Source: Paraburkholderia mimosarum LMG 23256 = NBRC 106338 (GTDB lineage: Bacteria > Pseudomonadota > Gammaproteobacteria > Burkholderiales > Burkholderiaceae). Taken from it: 64,000 nucleotides of DNA. Each line of letters opens with the position of its first letter. Within the stretch, counting starts at the first letter, position 1. Below the pieces are notes generated by a model that worked only from the letters and a program-made list of their open reading frames with translations, searched no databases and had not been told where the DNA came from. The translations under genes and the position numbers were made by a program. The DNA is taken from the NCBI RefSeq assembly GCF_000739815.1, contig NZ_BBJJ01000032.1:19031-83030 (forward strand), written 5' to 3'. Positions 8,261 through 17,406 of the stretch are shown in pieces.

Positions 8261-9144
8261 AACACGAAGATCTCGGCCAGGAACGGGAAGGCTCGCCGCC
8301 CGATGAGGATCTTTCGATGCTCGGCGCGTTCGTCGACGGCGAATTGCCGCCAGGCCGGCGCGACGCGCTCCAGGCGCGTCTCGCTGCCGACCCGCAGGCG
8401 GCGGCGCGCGTCGCGGCGTATCGTGCACAAAAGGCCGCGCTGCAGGCGTTGTGCGAAAGCGCGCAAGTGGCCGGAGAGCGGGCAGCGCCCGACAATGCCG
8501 CGGCGGCGCTCGACGCCGCACCCGCCGTGCTGGTCCTGCGTCCGCGTGAGCCGTGGTGGTGGCGCGCGGGCATGGCGGCGGCGTGGGTCGCCGTGGGTGC
8601 GGGGTTCGCCGTGGCGGTCACGGCGCTCGTGCCGCGGCTTGCACCCGGCCATGCGCCGGAATTCGTCGCGGACGCTACGCCGCCGGCCGCGCGCATCGAA
8701 ACGCCGGAAGCGTTCGCGCGCCGCGCCGATGTCGCCTACGCGGTGTATTCGCCGGAGCAGCGACATCCCGTGGAAGTGGGCGCGGCCGACGAGGCACATC
8801 TCGTTGCGTGGCTCTCGAAGCGGCTTGGCAAGCCGCTCTCGGTGCCGTCGCTCGCCGAGTACGGCTATGCGCTGGTGGGCGGCCGCCTTCTGCCGGGCAA
8901 CACAGGGCCGGCTGCGCAATTCATGTACGAGAACGACGCGGGCGAGCGGCTCACGCTCTACGTGGGTAGCTCGGGCGCGGACCGCGACGCAGTGCGCCTC
9001 TTGCGCGACGGCAACCGCCGCACGTTCTACTGGAGCAACGACGGGACGGGCTACGCGCTCTCGGGGCCTCAGACCGAGCCGAAGCTGCGTGAAATCGCCT
9101 TCGATGTGTGCGGCGTGCTGGGTGGCAAACCCGGGCAGTGGTGA
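8257..9144 (+). CDS. Membrane-bound anti-sigma factor
   Basis: A 295-residue protein whose start overlaps the sigma-factor stop by 4 nt, the classic arrangement for a cognate pair. The N-terminal part (20-65) contains LGAFVDGELPPGRRD, typical of anti-sigma domains of the RsiW/ChrR type, but no HxxxCxxC zinc motif. One transmembrane helix spans about 103-125 after a WWW cluster. The remaining ~165 residues would be periplasmic and probably sense the signal. Regulated proteolysis or a conformational change would release the sigma factor; this is inferred from the family. Confidence 0.85.
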   Translation: MKHEDLGQEREGSPPDEDLSMLGAFVDGELPPGRRDALQARLAADPQAAARVAAYRAQKAALQALCESAQVAGERAAPDNAAAALDAAPAVLVLRPREPWWWRAGMAAAWVAVGAGFAVAVTALVPRLAPGHAPEFVADATPPAARIETPEAFARRADVAYAVYSPEQRHPVEVGAADEAHLVAWLSKRLGKPLSVPSLAEYGYALVGGRLLPGNTGPAAQFMYENDAGERLTLYVGSSGADRDAVRLLRDGNRRTFYWSNDGTGYALSGPQTEPKLREIAFDVCGVLGGKPGQW

Positions 9145-9199
9145 GCGCGAAGCGCGGGCGGTCCGGAACCGGTCGTCGGGCGGGTAGCGGAGTGAATGG

Positions 9200-10801
9200 A
9201 TGAGCGACGCAGTGCCTCCTGTCGTGCGCACCTTGCCGCCTGGCATCGATGAGGCGCGTTTTGCACGTGCGCTCGCGGCATTCGAGGGCATCGTCGGCGC
9301 ACCGAACGTGTGCCGTGGCGGCGCATCGCTCGAACCGTATTTCGATCCGTTCGTGCCGCTCGCCGATCCGCATGCCTTCGCACCTTCTGCGGCGATCCTC
9401 CCCGCCAACGTCGAAGAGATCCGCGCGATTCTGCGCGTCGCAAACGAGACGCGCGTGCCGATCTGGACCGTTTCCACGGGCCGCAACTTCGCCTACGGCG
9501 GTGCCGCGCCGCGTCTGGCGGGCTCGATCGTGCTCGATCTCCAGCGCATGAACCGTATCCTCGAAGTGGACGAGCGCCTCGCGTGGGCGCGCGTCGAGCC
9601 TGGCGTGAGCTACTTCGACCTGCACGCGCACCTGCGTGAGCAGCGTCTGCGCCTGTGGGTCGATCCGCCCGCGGCGGGCTGGGGCAGCATCGTCGGCAAC
9701 ACGCTGGAGCGCGGCTTCGGCACGACGGCGTACGGCGACCACGCGGCGGCGCAATGCGGCATGGAAGTCGTGCTCGCCAATGGCGACGTCGTGCGCACCG
9801 GCATGGGCGCGATCGAGAACGGCACGGCCTGGCAGCTCTACAAGCCCGGCTATGGTCCTTCGTTCGATGCGCTCTTCGCGCAATCGAACTACGGCATCGT
9901 GACGAAGATGGGGCTCTGGCTCATGCCGGCGCCGCAGGCGTTCGTGATCGGCGAGATTCACTTCGCGCGCGAGGACGATCTCGCCGTGATCGTCGATACG
10001 CTGCGCGCGCTGCAGCTCGACGGCACGATACGCCAGCACGCGGTGATCGAAGGCGCGATCCGGCGCGCCGCGAGTCTCGCGCCGCGCTCGCGCTGGTACG
10101 AAGGCGAGGGCGCGATGCCCGAGGCCGCCGTCGCGGCGATGCAGCGCGACCTTGGGGTGGGCCGCTGGAATCTGCACTACGCGCTCTATGGCGCGCCCGA
10201 GGTGATCGATGCGCAGCGGCGCATCGTCGAGCGGGCATTCGCCGGCGTGCCCGATGCACGCTTCGCGGCCCGGCGTTACGCCGAAGGCGAAGAACCGCAG
10301 GGCGGCGCCGACCGCAATCTCGCGGGTATTCCCGCGATGACCGCGTTTCGCATGCTCGACTGGCGCGGCGGCAACGGCGCGCACGTGGACTTCTCGCCGC
10401 TTTGTCCCGCCGACGGCCGCGATGCGCTGCGCCAGTACGCACTCGTGAAGGCGCGGGCGGCCGAATACGGCTTCGACTACTACGGCGGGTTCACTGCGGC
10501 GGGGCGCCATCTGCATCACGTGTTCGCGGCGATCTTCGCGCGCGAGCGCCGCGCCGACGCCGAACGTGCGGGCGACCTCCTGCGAGCGCTGATGAGCGAT
10601 GCGGGCGCGGCTGGCTATGGCGTGTACCGCTCGCATCTGATCTACATGGACTACGCCGCGGCGCAGTATGGCTACAACGACGGCGCGCTCCTGCGCCTCG
10701 CGCAGACGGTGAAGGATGCGCTCGATCCGCAAGGCGTGCTCGCGCCCGGCAAGCAGGGCATCTGGCCTTCGGCGTGGCGTGCCGAGCGCGGCTATACGTA
10801 G
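9200..10801 (+). CDS. FAD-binding oxidoreductase of the vanillyl-alcohol oxidase / 4-cresol dehydrogenase family
   Basis: A 533-residue flavoprotein. The N-terminal PCMH-type FAD domain contains ILPANVEEIRAILRVANE and then TGRNFAYGGAAPRLAGS and the WGSIVGNTLERGFGTTAYGDH segment that cradles FAD. The C-terminal half is the substrate cap and ends LDPQGVLAPGKQGIWP, a strong family signature. Relatives oxidise para-substituted phenols such as 4-cresol, vanillyl alcohol or eugenol. 4-Cresol dehydrogenase and eugenol hydroxylase need a cytochrome c partner; none is encoded next door, so an oxidase or an unlinked acceptor is possible. The substrate is unknown. Confidence 0.87.
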   Translation: MSDAVPPVVRTLPPGIDEARFARALAAFEGIVGAPNVCRGGASLEPYFDPFVPLADPHAFAPSAAILPANVEEIRAILRVANETRVPIWTVSTGRNFAYGGAAPRLAGSIVLDLQRMNRILEVDERLAWARVEPGVSYFDLHAHLREQRLRLWVDPPAAGWGSIVGNTLERGFGTTAYGDHAAAQCGMEVVLANGDVVRTGMGAIENGTAWQLYKPGYGPSFDALFAQSNYGIVTKMGLWLMPAPQAFVIGEIHFAREDDLAVIVDTLRALQLDGTIRQHAVIEGAIRRAASLAPRSRWYEGEGAMPEAAVAAMQRDLGVGRWNLHYALYGAPEVIDAQRRIVERAFAGVPDARFAARRYAEGEEPQGGADRNLAGIPAMTAFRMLDWRGGNGAHVDFSPLCPADGRDALRQYALVKARAAEYGFDYYGGFTAAGRHLHHVFAAIFARERRADAERAGDLLRALMSDAGAAGYGVYRSHLIYMDYAAAQYGYNDGALLRLAQTVKDALDPQGVLAPGKQGIWPSAWRAERGYT

Positions 10802-10823
10802 TGAAAGCGCGTAGTGAAAGCGC
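10798..10823. repeat. 13-bp tandem duplication across a stop codon
   Basis: GTAGTGAAAGCGC occurs twice head to tail (10798-10810, 10811-10823). The first copy contains the flavoprotein stop TAG. This looks like a recent slippage event with no coding effect. Confidence 0.9.
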
Positions 10824-10876
10824 GCGCGGGCCGCATGACTTGTCGCATGGCGACAGGAGAGCACAAGGAGGACGCG

Positions 10877-11284
10877 ATGGACCGGCGGACTTTTCTGCGC
10901 GATGCAGGTGTCGTTGCGCTCGGCTCGGCCTGTCAGGCGCAGTCGCTCGGGTTGGCGTTCGCCGGACGTGTGCCTCATGCGAGCGCGCCATGGAGCGCGG
11001 TGACTGGCGCCGTGTTCGATCCGTCATTGGCGCACGGCCTCGAACTCGCCCGCGAGGCGGCGCGCGCAGGATGCGTTGTCTGGGCCACCGGCGATCTTGC
11101 AGCCGATCTGGCCATTGGCGACATCGGCGAGCTTTGGCACGCCCGGATGGTGCGACACATCGAGCGGGGCGCAACGCTGATCGGCGCGTTGCGACCTTCG
11201 GACCGCTTCGTGCTCGCGCGTCTCGCAATGACTCGCGGCGTGACGCTGCTCGACTTCGTCGCCTTGCCGTCCCGCGCCGGCTAA
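10877..11284 (+). CDS. Tat-signal hypothetical protein
   Basis: A 135-residue protein beginning MDRRTFLRDAGVVALGSACQ, a twin-arginine-type signal (RRTFL followed by a moderately hydrophobic stretch). The mature part (ARAGCVVWATGDLAADLA, later GATLIGALRPSDRFVL) has no CxxCH heme motif or other recognisable catalytic pattern. The Shine-Dalgarno AAGGAGG precedes the ATG. It follows the VAO-type flavoprotein by 75 bp on the same strand and may be its periplasmic partner; this is inference from position. Its end overlaps the convergent DUF1571 gene by 4 bp. Confidence 0.65.
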   Translation: MDRRTFLRDAGVVALGSACQAQSLGLAFAGRVPHASAPWSAVTGAVFDPSLAHGLELAREAARAGCVVWATGDLAADLAIGDIGELWHARMVRHIERGATLIGALRPSDRFVLARLAMTRGVTLLDFVALPSRAG

Positions 11285-12252
11285 AAGCGATAGTCGGGAT
11301 TGCGCGCGTCGAACGTCAAGGCGTCGAAGGTTTGGGGTTCGATGCGTTCGATCACGATGTCTTCGACGAGCCGCCCTTCGCCGTCGTACGACTGCACCGT
11401 GCGGAACCACGGGTGCCGCAAATCGAGGCCCAGCGTCTCGCGGCTTGCCGGCAAGCCTTGCGCGCCGGGCGGCGCCTGCCAGGTGAACGTGACGACGCGC
11501 ACACCGTCGCGCGTCTCGACTGCAATGCGCGAAGGTCGTCCCGCGCCCGCAGCGGACAGCCGCGCATAATTGTCGAGGAAGTGCTGGGCGATGGGCTCGG
11601 TGCCGAGCTCGGTGAGCCGATGGTGCGACTGCGAGCGCGCGAATGCGCCGTCGAGCTGCGTCCACATCGACACGGCGCCGAGGAGGCCGCCCGCGTGGCC
11701 GTACATTTCGTCTGAGCGATGCGCGGCATCGTAAAGCACTTCCTGGCCCGCGTGCGCGCCGTCGGGCAGCCAGCGCGCGTAAAGCCGCAGCGGATCGTGC
11801 GCGACGCGCACGAGCAGATGATCGGCCGTCGCAGGCCAGCGACCGTCGATGCGCTCGCGATGGCGCATCACGAACTGGCACGATGCGTAGCCATTGGGCC
11901 CCGCCGCGATATAGCGCGCGAGCGTGTCCGGATTCAGGGCGGTGAAGAGTGCGACGAGCTGTGTGTCGTCGAGCCGCGCCAGCGTGCCGTCACGGGCGGC
12001 GCGCTGGAGCCAGCGCACCTGCGCGTTGGGCGCGAGTGAGCCTGCGCGGGATGGCGGTGCCTCGACCCCTGCTTCGTTCGCGCCTGCTACGGTCAGGGTC
12101 AGGAGTCCGAACAGTGTGACGAGGCAGATGACCAGGCGCACAACGAAGCCGTCAACTGAGCGGTGGACACCGCGATCCACGATGCCCGCGCGCGTTTGCA
12201 TACGCGGCGAGAAACGTGATCGAGTGAGAAAACGCATTAGGCAGAACGTCAT
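11281..12252 (-). CDS. DUF1571 family exported protein
   Basis: A 323-residue protein with a long basic N-terminus, one hydrophobic segment at about 37-55 (VVRLVICLVTLFGLLTLTV) and a mature domain resembling DUF1571: RYIAAGPNGYASCQFVMRHRERIDG, later DPLRLYARWLPDGAHAGQEVLYD, and a C-terminal VQSYDGEGRLVEDIVIERI. The function is unknown; the fold may be related to outer-membrane lipoprotein-sorting families. The ATG at 12252 has GGAG nine bases upstream. It lies 40 bp downstream of fadD on the same strand, so they probably form an operon. Confidence 0.75.
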   Translation of the reverse strand: MTFCLMRFLTRSRFSPRMQTRAGIVDRGVHRSVDGFVVRLVICLVTLFGLLTLTVAGANEAGVEAPPSRAGSLAPNAQVRWLQRAARDGTLARLDDTQLVALFTALNPDTLARYIAAGPNGYASCQFVMRHRERIDGRWPATADHLLVRVAHDPLRLYARWLPDGAHAGQEVLYDAAHRSDEMYGHAGGLLGAVSMWTQLDGAFARSQSHHRLTELGTEPIAQHFLDNYARLSAAGAGRPSRIAVETRDGVRVVTFTWQAPPGAQGLPASRETLGLDLRHPWFRTVQSYDGEGRLVEDIVIERIEPQTFDALTFDARNPDYRF

Positions 12253-12292
12253 CGACGGGCTCTCCACGATGCGCCGACATCGCATCAACGTT

Positions 12293-14128
12293 TTACGTCT
12301 GCGATTGCTTCCCGGTCTTGGCGATTTCTTCGTCGCGCAACTGGCGGCGCAGGATCTTGCCGATGGTCGATTGCGGCAGCGCCTCGCGAAACTCCACGAC
12401 ACGCGGCACCTTGTAGCCCGTGAGCTGCTGGCGGCAGAACTGGATCACTGCCGCTTCGGTGAGGCCGGGGTCGCGCTTCACGACGAACACTTTCACGCGC
12501 TCTCCCTGCACCGGATCGGGCACGCCGATCGCCGCGACCTCGCGCACGCCCGGGTGCATCGCCAAGACGTCTTCGATCTCGTTGGGATACACGTTGAATC
12601 CGGACACGAGGATCATGTCCTTCTTGCGATCGACGAGGCGGATATAGCCGCGTGCGTCCATCACGCCGATGTCGCCCGTCATGAGCCAGCCGTCTGCGAA
12701 CACCTTTGCCGTTTCGTCCGGGCGATTCCAGTAGCCTTTCATAACCTGCGGCCCCTTCACGCAGAGTTCACCCGCTTCGCCGATATTGGCCCACGTGCCG
12801 TCGTCCTTGCGAAAGCGCACCTGCGTGGACGGCGCGGGCAGGCCGATCGAACCTTCGGGATGCGCCGCGCCTGCATCCCTGTGCTCGACGTCCACGGGAT
12901 TCATCGAGACGATCGGCGAGCATTCCGTGAGTCCGTAGCCCTCCACGACCGGCTTGCCGGTCACTGCCCTGAAACGGTCGGCGACGGCTTTCTGCATGGC
13001 CATGCCGCCTGCCATTGCGAGCTTCAGGCCGGAGAAGTCGCGCTGGCGGAATTCCTCGTTGTCGAGCAGCGCGCTGTAGAGCGTGTTGACGGCGCTGATG
13101 CAGCTGAACGTCTCGTGACGAAGAATCGACATGACGCGCTTCATGTCGCGCGGATTGGCGATGAGGATGTTGCGCCCGCCGAGCGCCATGAAGATCAGTG
13201 CGTTGATGGTGAGCGAATAGATGTGATAGAGCGGCAGCGGCGTGAGCACGGTCTCGGCCTTCGCGTCGAGCTGATTGCCGATCCAGGCCTTGGCTTGCTG
13301 CACGTTCGCGAGCACGGTGCCGTGCGTGAGCATCGCGCCTTTCGCGACACCCGTGGTGCCGCCGGTGTACTGGAGAAACGCGAGATCATCGGCGCTGGTC
13401 GCGATGGGCGCGCGCGGCGCGCGTGCACCTTGCGCGAGCGCGTCGAGAAGACTCACCGCCTGAGGCAGGCGGTAAGGCGGCACCATCTTCTTCACGTGGC
13501 GCAACATGAAGTTGATGAAGCGGCCCTTGAGGTTGAGACCTTCGCCCAGCAGATCGCCGAGCGCCGTCACGACCACGCGTTGCACCTGCGTGCCGGGCAG
13601 TGCCGCCTCGAGCGTGGCCGCGAAATTCTCGAACACGACGATGGTTTGCGCGCCGCTGTCCTGCAACTGATGCGCGAGCTCGCGCACGGTATAGAGCGGA
13701 TTGACGTTGACGACCACGGCACCGGCCTTGAGCGTGCCGAAGAGGGCGACCGGATACTGGAGGGTGTTCGGCAGCATGATCGCGACGCGCTCGCCCGGCC
13801 GCACGCCCGCGCCTTGCAGCCAGGACGCAAACGCCGTGGCCTTGCGCGAGAGCGCGGCGTAGGTCATGGGTGAGCCGGCGCTTACGTACGCGACGCGCTC
13901 GCCAAAGCGCGCCGTGCAGTCGTCGAAGAAGTGACTGAGCGAGGCGTACTGGCTCGCAGCGATCTCTTGCGGCACGCCGGGCGGGTACGAGGCGTACCAG
14001 ATGCCATCGGTGTCGGGTGGCGACGCTAATGGGACGGTTGCTGCCGGCTGGGTTGCCTCGGGCGAGGCAACCCCATGGACGGCGGCGACTGCGGCGCTTG
14101 CCGGATCGTGCGGGGGCGTTTCGCTCAT
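12293..14128 (-). CDS. fadD: Long-chain fatty acid-CoA ligase
   Basis: A 611-residue member of the adenylate-forming family that activates fatty acids to acyl-CoA via acyl-AMP. Motifs in order are the P-loop-like YTGGTTGVAKGAMLTH, the substrate-pocket EGYGLTECSP, the adenine-binding MTGDIGVMD and the hinge/lysine segment ending STIGKILRRQL. An unusual N-terminal extension of about 40 residues, rich in Ala and Pro, precedes the domain. The start has GGAG seven bases upstream. It is transcribed together with the DUF1571 gene. Confidence 0.9.
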   Translation of the reverse strand: MSETPPHDPASAAVAAVHGVASPEATQPAATVPLASPPDTDGIWYASYPPGVPQEIAASQYASLSHFFDDCTARFGERVAYVSAGSPMTYAALSRKATAFASWLQGAGVRPGERVAIMLPNTLQYPVALFGTLKAGAVVVNVNPLYTVRELAHQLQDSGAQTIVVFENFAATLEAALPGTQVQRVVVTALGDLLGEGLNLKGRFINFMLRHVKKMVPPYRLPQAVSLLDALAQGARAPRAPIATSADDLAFLQYTGGTTGVAKGAMLTHGTVLANVQQAKAWIGNQLDAKAETVLTPLPLYHIYSLTINALIFMALGGRNILIANPRDMKRVMSILRHETFSCISAVNTLYSALLDNEEFRQRDFSGLKLAMAGGMAMQKAVADRFRAVTGKPVVEGYGLTECSPIVSMNPVDVEHRDAGAAHPEGSIGLPAPSTQVRFRKDDGTWANIGEAGELCVKGPQVMKGYWNRPDETAKVFADGWLMTGDIGVMDARGYIRLVDRKKDMILVSGFNVYPNEIEDVLAMHPGVREVAAIGVPDPVQGERVKVFVVKRDPGLTEAAVIQFCRQQLTGYKVPRVVEFREALPQSTIGKILRRQLRDEEIAKTGKQSQT

Positions 14129-14243
14129 GCTGGATCTCCGGACGACGATGCGTGACCGCTTTCATGATGCAACGCGGGGCCCCGGGTGGCGAGGGGGTCT
14201 TACCCGGTGCGCGTACGCCTTGCCTGGCAAGAATAAACATAGC

Positions 14244-14280
14244 AAAAAGGCCGCGCGGGCGAACCCGGCACGGCCTTTCG
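14244..14280 (-). terminator. Intrinsic terminator of the MFS gene
   Basis: Read on the minus strand, AAAGGCCG pairs with CGGCCTTT and the hairpin ends in a T-run. It lies just downstream of the MFS gene ending at 14325 and upstream of fadD, separating the two units. Confidence 0.75.
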
Positions 14281-14324
14281 TGGGTTGCTGCGGTGCGGCG
14301 CCATGGCGCCGCCGCATGCCTCGC

Positions 14325-15542
14325 TCAGACGTTGGACACTTCTCTCGCGGTTTGCGTCATGTCGATGCCGCGCCGTTCGCGGCTGAACGGGATCAGCACC
14401 GCGATCACGACTGCCACCGTGCCGGCGACGATCGCCATGGCCATCGAGTAGTTCTGGTTATGCGTCTCGGCGAGCGATGCCTGCAGCGTGGCGTTCACCG
14501 AAGCGAACAGGTTCCCGAGCTGGTAAACGAGACCCGGGAAGGTGGCACGTACTTCGTCGGGCGAGATCTCGTTGAGATGCACGGGGATCACGCCCCATGC
14601 GCCTTGCACCGAAATCTGCATGAGGAAGGCACCGAGCGCGAGCAGCACCGGCCCTTGCGAAAATGCCCACAGCGGCAGCACGGGCAGCGCGATCAGTGCG
14701 GCAATGAAGATCGCCTTGCGGCGGCCGATCCTCTCCGAAAGCTGGCCGAAGGAGAGACCGCCCACGATCGCGCCGATATTGAGCACGATGGTGATGATCG
14801 AGACGGTGTGCGGATCGAAGTGATGCTGTTCGCGCAGGAAGGTCGGATAGAGATCCTGCGTGCCGTGAGAGAAGAAGTTGAACGCCGTCATCAGCACGAT
14901 GGCGTACAGGGAAAGTTTCCAGTTGTGCCTGAGCGTGCTGAGCAGGCTCGGACGCGGGCGCTTTTCCATCTCCTTGAACGCGGGCGACTCGGGCACGTTT
15001 GCGCGCACGTAGAGCACGAGCAGCGCGGGCAGCACGCCGACGAAGAACATGCCGCGCCACCCGATGTACGGATACAGCACGCCGAACACGACCGAGGCGA
15101 GCAGGAAGCCGCTCGGGTAGCCCGCTTGCAGCAGGCCGGAAACGATACCGCGCGCCTTGGGCGGAATGGTTTCCATGGTGAGCGCGGAACCGACGCCCCA
15201 TTCGCCGCCCATCGCGACGCCGAACAGCGCACGCAGGACGATGAAGGTCGTGAGGTTGGGCGAGAAGCCGGTGAGCAGCTCGAACAGCGAATAGCACGCG
15301 ATGTTGATCATCAGCGTAGGGCGGCGGCCGTATTTGTCGGCCATCCGGCCGAAGATCAGCGCGCCGATCGGACGCATGGCCAGCGTGAGCGTGATGGCGA
15401 AAGCCACGGCCGGGATTTTTGTATTGAATTCGTTGGCGATGTCTTTCAGAACGAAAACCATCAGAAAGAAATCGAACGCATCGAGCGTCCATCCCAGGTA
15501 CGCCGCGATCGTGACGTTCTTTTGTTCCCGCGTCCAGTTCAT
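14325..15542 (-). CDS. MFS transporter, sialate:H+ symporter (SHS) type
   Basis: A 405-residue, 12-helix major facilitator. The first helix contains GWTLDAFDFFLMVFVL, typical of the SHS family that includes lactate and sialic-acid carriers. The loop signature GRMADKYGRRPTLM follows helix 2, and a second GQLSERIGRRKAIF loop begins the second half. The ATG at 15542 is preceded by AGGAGAAA. It probably imports a small organic acid by proton symport; the substrate is not determined. It is separately terminated from fadD. Confidence 0.85.
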   Translation of the reverse strand: MNWTREQKNVTIAAYLGWTLDAFDFFLMVFVLKDIANEFNTKIPAVAFAITLTLAMRPIGALIFGRMADKYGRRPTLMINIACYSLFELLTGFSPNLTTFIVLRALFGVAMGGEWGVGSALTMETIPPKARGIVSGLLQAGYPSGFLLASVVFGVLYPYIGWRGMFFVGVLPALLVLYVRANVPESPAFKEMEKRPRPSLLSTLRHNWKLSLYAIVLMTAFNFFSHGTQDLYPTFLREQHHFDPHTVSIITIVLNIGAIVGGLSFGQLSERIGRRKAIFIAALIALPVLPLWAFSQGPVLLALGAFLMQISVQGAWGVIPVHLNEISPDEVRATFPGLVYQLGNLFASVNATLQASLAETHNQNYSMAMAIVAGTVAVVIAVLIPFSRERRGIDMTQTAREVSNV

Positions 15543-15864
15543 GTTGATTTTTCTCCTGTGAACCTGGGCAATGCCTGGTCTCCTGCGCCGCGTCCAGGCA
15601 TCCTTTGTGTGCCTGAAATCGGCACTCCGCATTGGGTCGCTTTCCAGTGTACGCCCGGGATTAAACATTCGCATGCATCCGCACTGCAACCGGTAGTAAT
15701 CCCTGGTGAACTCGCGATCGGGGAAAGCTTTTTGTTTTTATCGTAATTAAAATGTAAACAAATATCCGGTATTTAAAAGAAGGACTACCAGGTAATGAAT
15801 AAAAACGACCGCGCCGTCAGATGGCTTCGCCGGTATCCGCGGCGCGCGGGGAGTCGGCGCCCCA
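15543..15864. other. Intergenic region upstream of the MFS gene
   Basis: This 322-bp stretch holds the minus-strand MFS promoter region; 15725-15800 is AT-rich. No gene is supported. Confidence 0.5.
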
Positions 15865-15907
15865 ACGAAAAACGGCGGCGCAGCGCTCGAGGCGCCGCGC
15901 CGCCGTC
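15865..15907 (-). terminator. Intrinsic terminator of the porin gene
   Basis: On the minus strand ACGGCGGCGC (15906-15897 side) pairs perfectly with GCGCCGCCGT (15881-15872 side), followed by TTTTTCG. A 10-bp GC-rich stem plus T-run is a strong terminator. Confidence 0.85.
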
Positions 15908-15942
15908 CAGCCGGTCGTCAGATCCGGCAATGCAACCCGCTA

Positions 15943-17049
15943 TTAGAAGATGTTGCGCAGGCCGACAGCAACGCCGGTCTGGTTGTTGCGGCCCGGGAAG
16001 TCGGCCGTTGTCGAGCCGGTGCCGCGCATGAAGTCGACCGTGCCGTACACTTCGGTGCGCTTGGACAGCGAGTACTCGGCCAGCAGCACGGCCGAGTAGC
16101 GCACGCCGGTGCTGAGCGTGACGCCGTCTGCGTTCAGGCCGTTTTTGGCGTGGTCGTAATAGTACGCTGCCGTCAGCTGCAGCGGCGAAGTGACCTGCCA
16201 CGTCGCGCCGGCATAGAGGCCGTTGTCGATGCGGTTGGTCTTCGTCACGGGCGTCACGAAATTGATCGCAGCGGGCGAGTTCGCGGCTGCCATGTACTGG
16301 TCCACCACGCCCGTGTTGTCCTGGCCCCACAGCCAGCCGCCGTACAGATGGACCGGACCGATAGCGTAGACCGCGCCGAGGTTGGCCACGCGGTACTTGT
16401 TGTTGTGCGCGTCGCTGTTCTGCTGGTAGCCGGCGAGCAGCGAGACCGGACCGGCCGCGTAGGTGGCCGTGAAGCCGTACATGTTGCTCGCGCCGAGGCT
16501 GCCCGGCACGCCGCCGAAGCTGTACATGCCTTCGATCTGGAGGCCCCCGAACTTGCCGTCGTACTTGACCGAGTTGTTCTGACGCAGACCATAGCCGAGT
16601 GCGCCCGGCAGCCAGCCGTCCTGGTCGAAGTTGCCGACGGTCAGCGGGTCGAACGTGTTACCCAGCTGGTCGAACAGCGGCGTGTTCTGACGGCCCATGG
16701 TGACCGTGCCGTACTTGTCGCTCGATACGCCGACGTACGCCATCCGATTGAACAGCGTGTTCGAGCTGGCCAGTTGGCCGTTCCAGAGATTGAACCCGTT
16801 CTCGAGACGGAACACGGCCTTCAGGCCGCCGCCCAGGTCCTCGCTGCCCTTCATGCCCCATCGGCTACCGGTGATCGGGCCGACGCCCATCTGGACCTGG
16901 CTATCGTTGTTGGCGTTGGCGTTCGTGAGGTAGCGGATGCTGGTATCGACGATGCCGTAGAGCGTGACCGAGCTTTGTGCGAAGCTGGACTGGCAAGCCA
17001 GTGCGAGCGCGATGCCGCCAACGGCCGTTGCGATCTGGGTGTGTCTCAC
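15943..17049 (-). CDS. Outer-membrane porin (Gram-negative OmpC-like)
   Basis: A 368-residue protein with a Sec signal (VGGIALALACQSSFA|Q), the N-terminal porin strand SSVTLYGIVDTSIRYLTN, the GSRWGMKGSEDLGGGLKAVFRLENGF segment typical of betaproteobacterial trimeric porins, and the required C-terminal Phe (VGLRNIF). It forms a general diffusion channel in the outer membrane. The start is a GTG with AAGGATT six bases upstream. It has its own strong terminator. Confidence 0.92.
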   Translation of the reverse strand: MRHTQIATAVGGIALALACQSSFAQSSVTLYGIVDTSIRYLTNANANNDSQVQMGVGPITGSRWGMKGSEDLGGGLKAVFRLENGFNLWNGQLASSNTLFNRMAYVGVSSDKYGTVTMGRQNTPLFDQLGNTFDPLTVGNFDQDGWLPGALGYGLRQNNSVKYDGKFGGLQIEGMYSFGGVPGSLGASNMYGFTATYAAGPVSLLAGYQQNSDAHNNKYRVANLGAVYAIGPVHLYGGWLWGQDNTGVVDQYMAAANSPAAINFVTPVTKTNRIDNGLYAGATWQVTSPLQLTAAYYYDHAKNGLNADGVTLSTGVRYSAVLLAEYSLSKRTEVYGTVDFMRGTGSTTADFPGRNNQTGVAVGLRNIF

Positions 17050-17406
17050 TTGTGTAATCCTTTTTGTAAGTTGGTCGGACCGCCGGGGTGCCGGGGCCGG
17101 TATTTTTCATCTGCCGCGCCAATGGGTGATGGCCGCGGGGGCCGATGATAGTCGCTCCCCGGATTGATGAAAACGCACGCTGTCGCGCGTTTGCAACGAT
17201 TGAGCGCGCAGTGGACCGTGCGCGAGCGCGGCGCGCCGGGCGAGCCGCCCGCGCGATGAAGGTGCCACGGCCCCTCCCATATTCGTTATGAACGGTCGTG
17301 CTTTTCCCTATTCTCGCGACCCGTGAGTCTCGCTAACATCGTTCCAGGCTCGTACCGTTGCGCAGCCCGGAACTGCGGCAGTTGCAGACATCAAGGAGAC
17401 GAAGGC
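17050..17406. other. Divergent intergenic region (porin / SDR)
   Basis: A 357-bp region holding the porin promoter and that of the SDR gene. No small gene or clear palindrome was recognised. Confidence 0.45.

Noticed and set aside
8951..10978. A 675-codon minus-strand open frame opposite the flavoprotein
   Set aside because: Shadow of the VAO-type gene, with no domain sequence or ribosome binding site.
10877..11284. Cytochrome subunit of a 4-cresol dehydrogenase
   Set aside because: No CxxCH heme-attachment motif exists in the protein.
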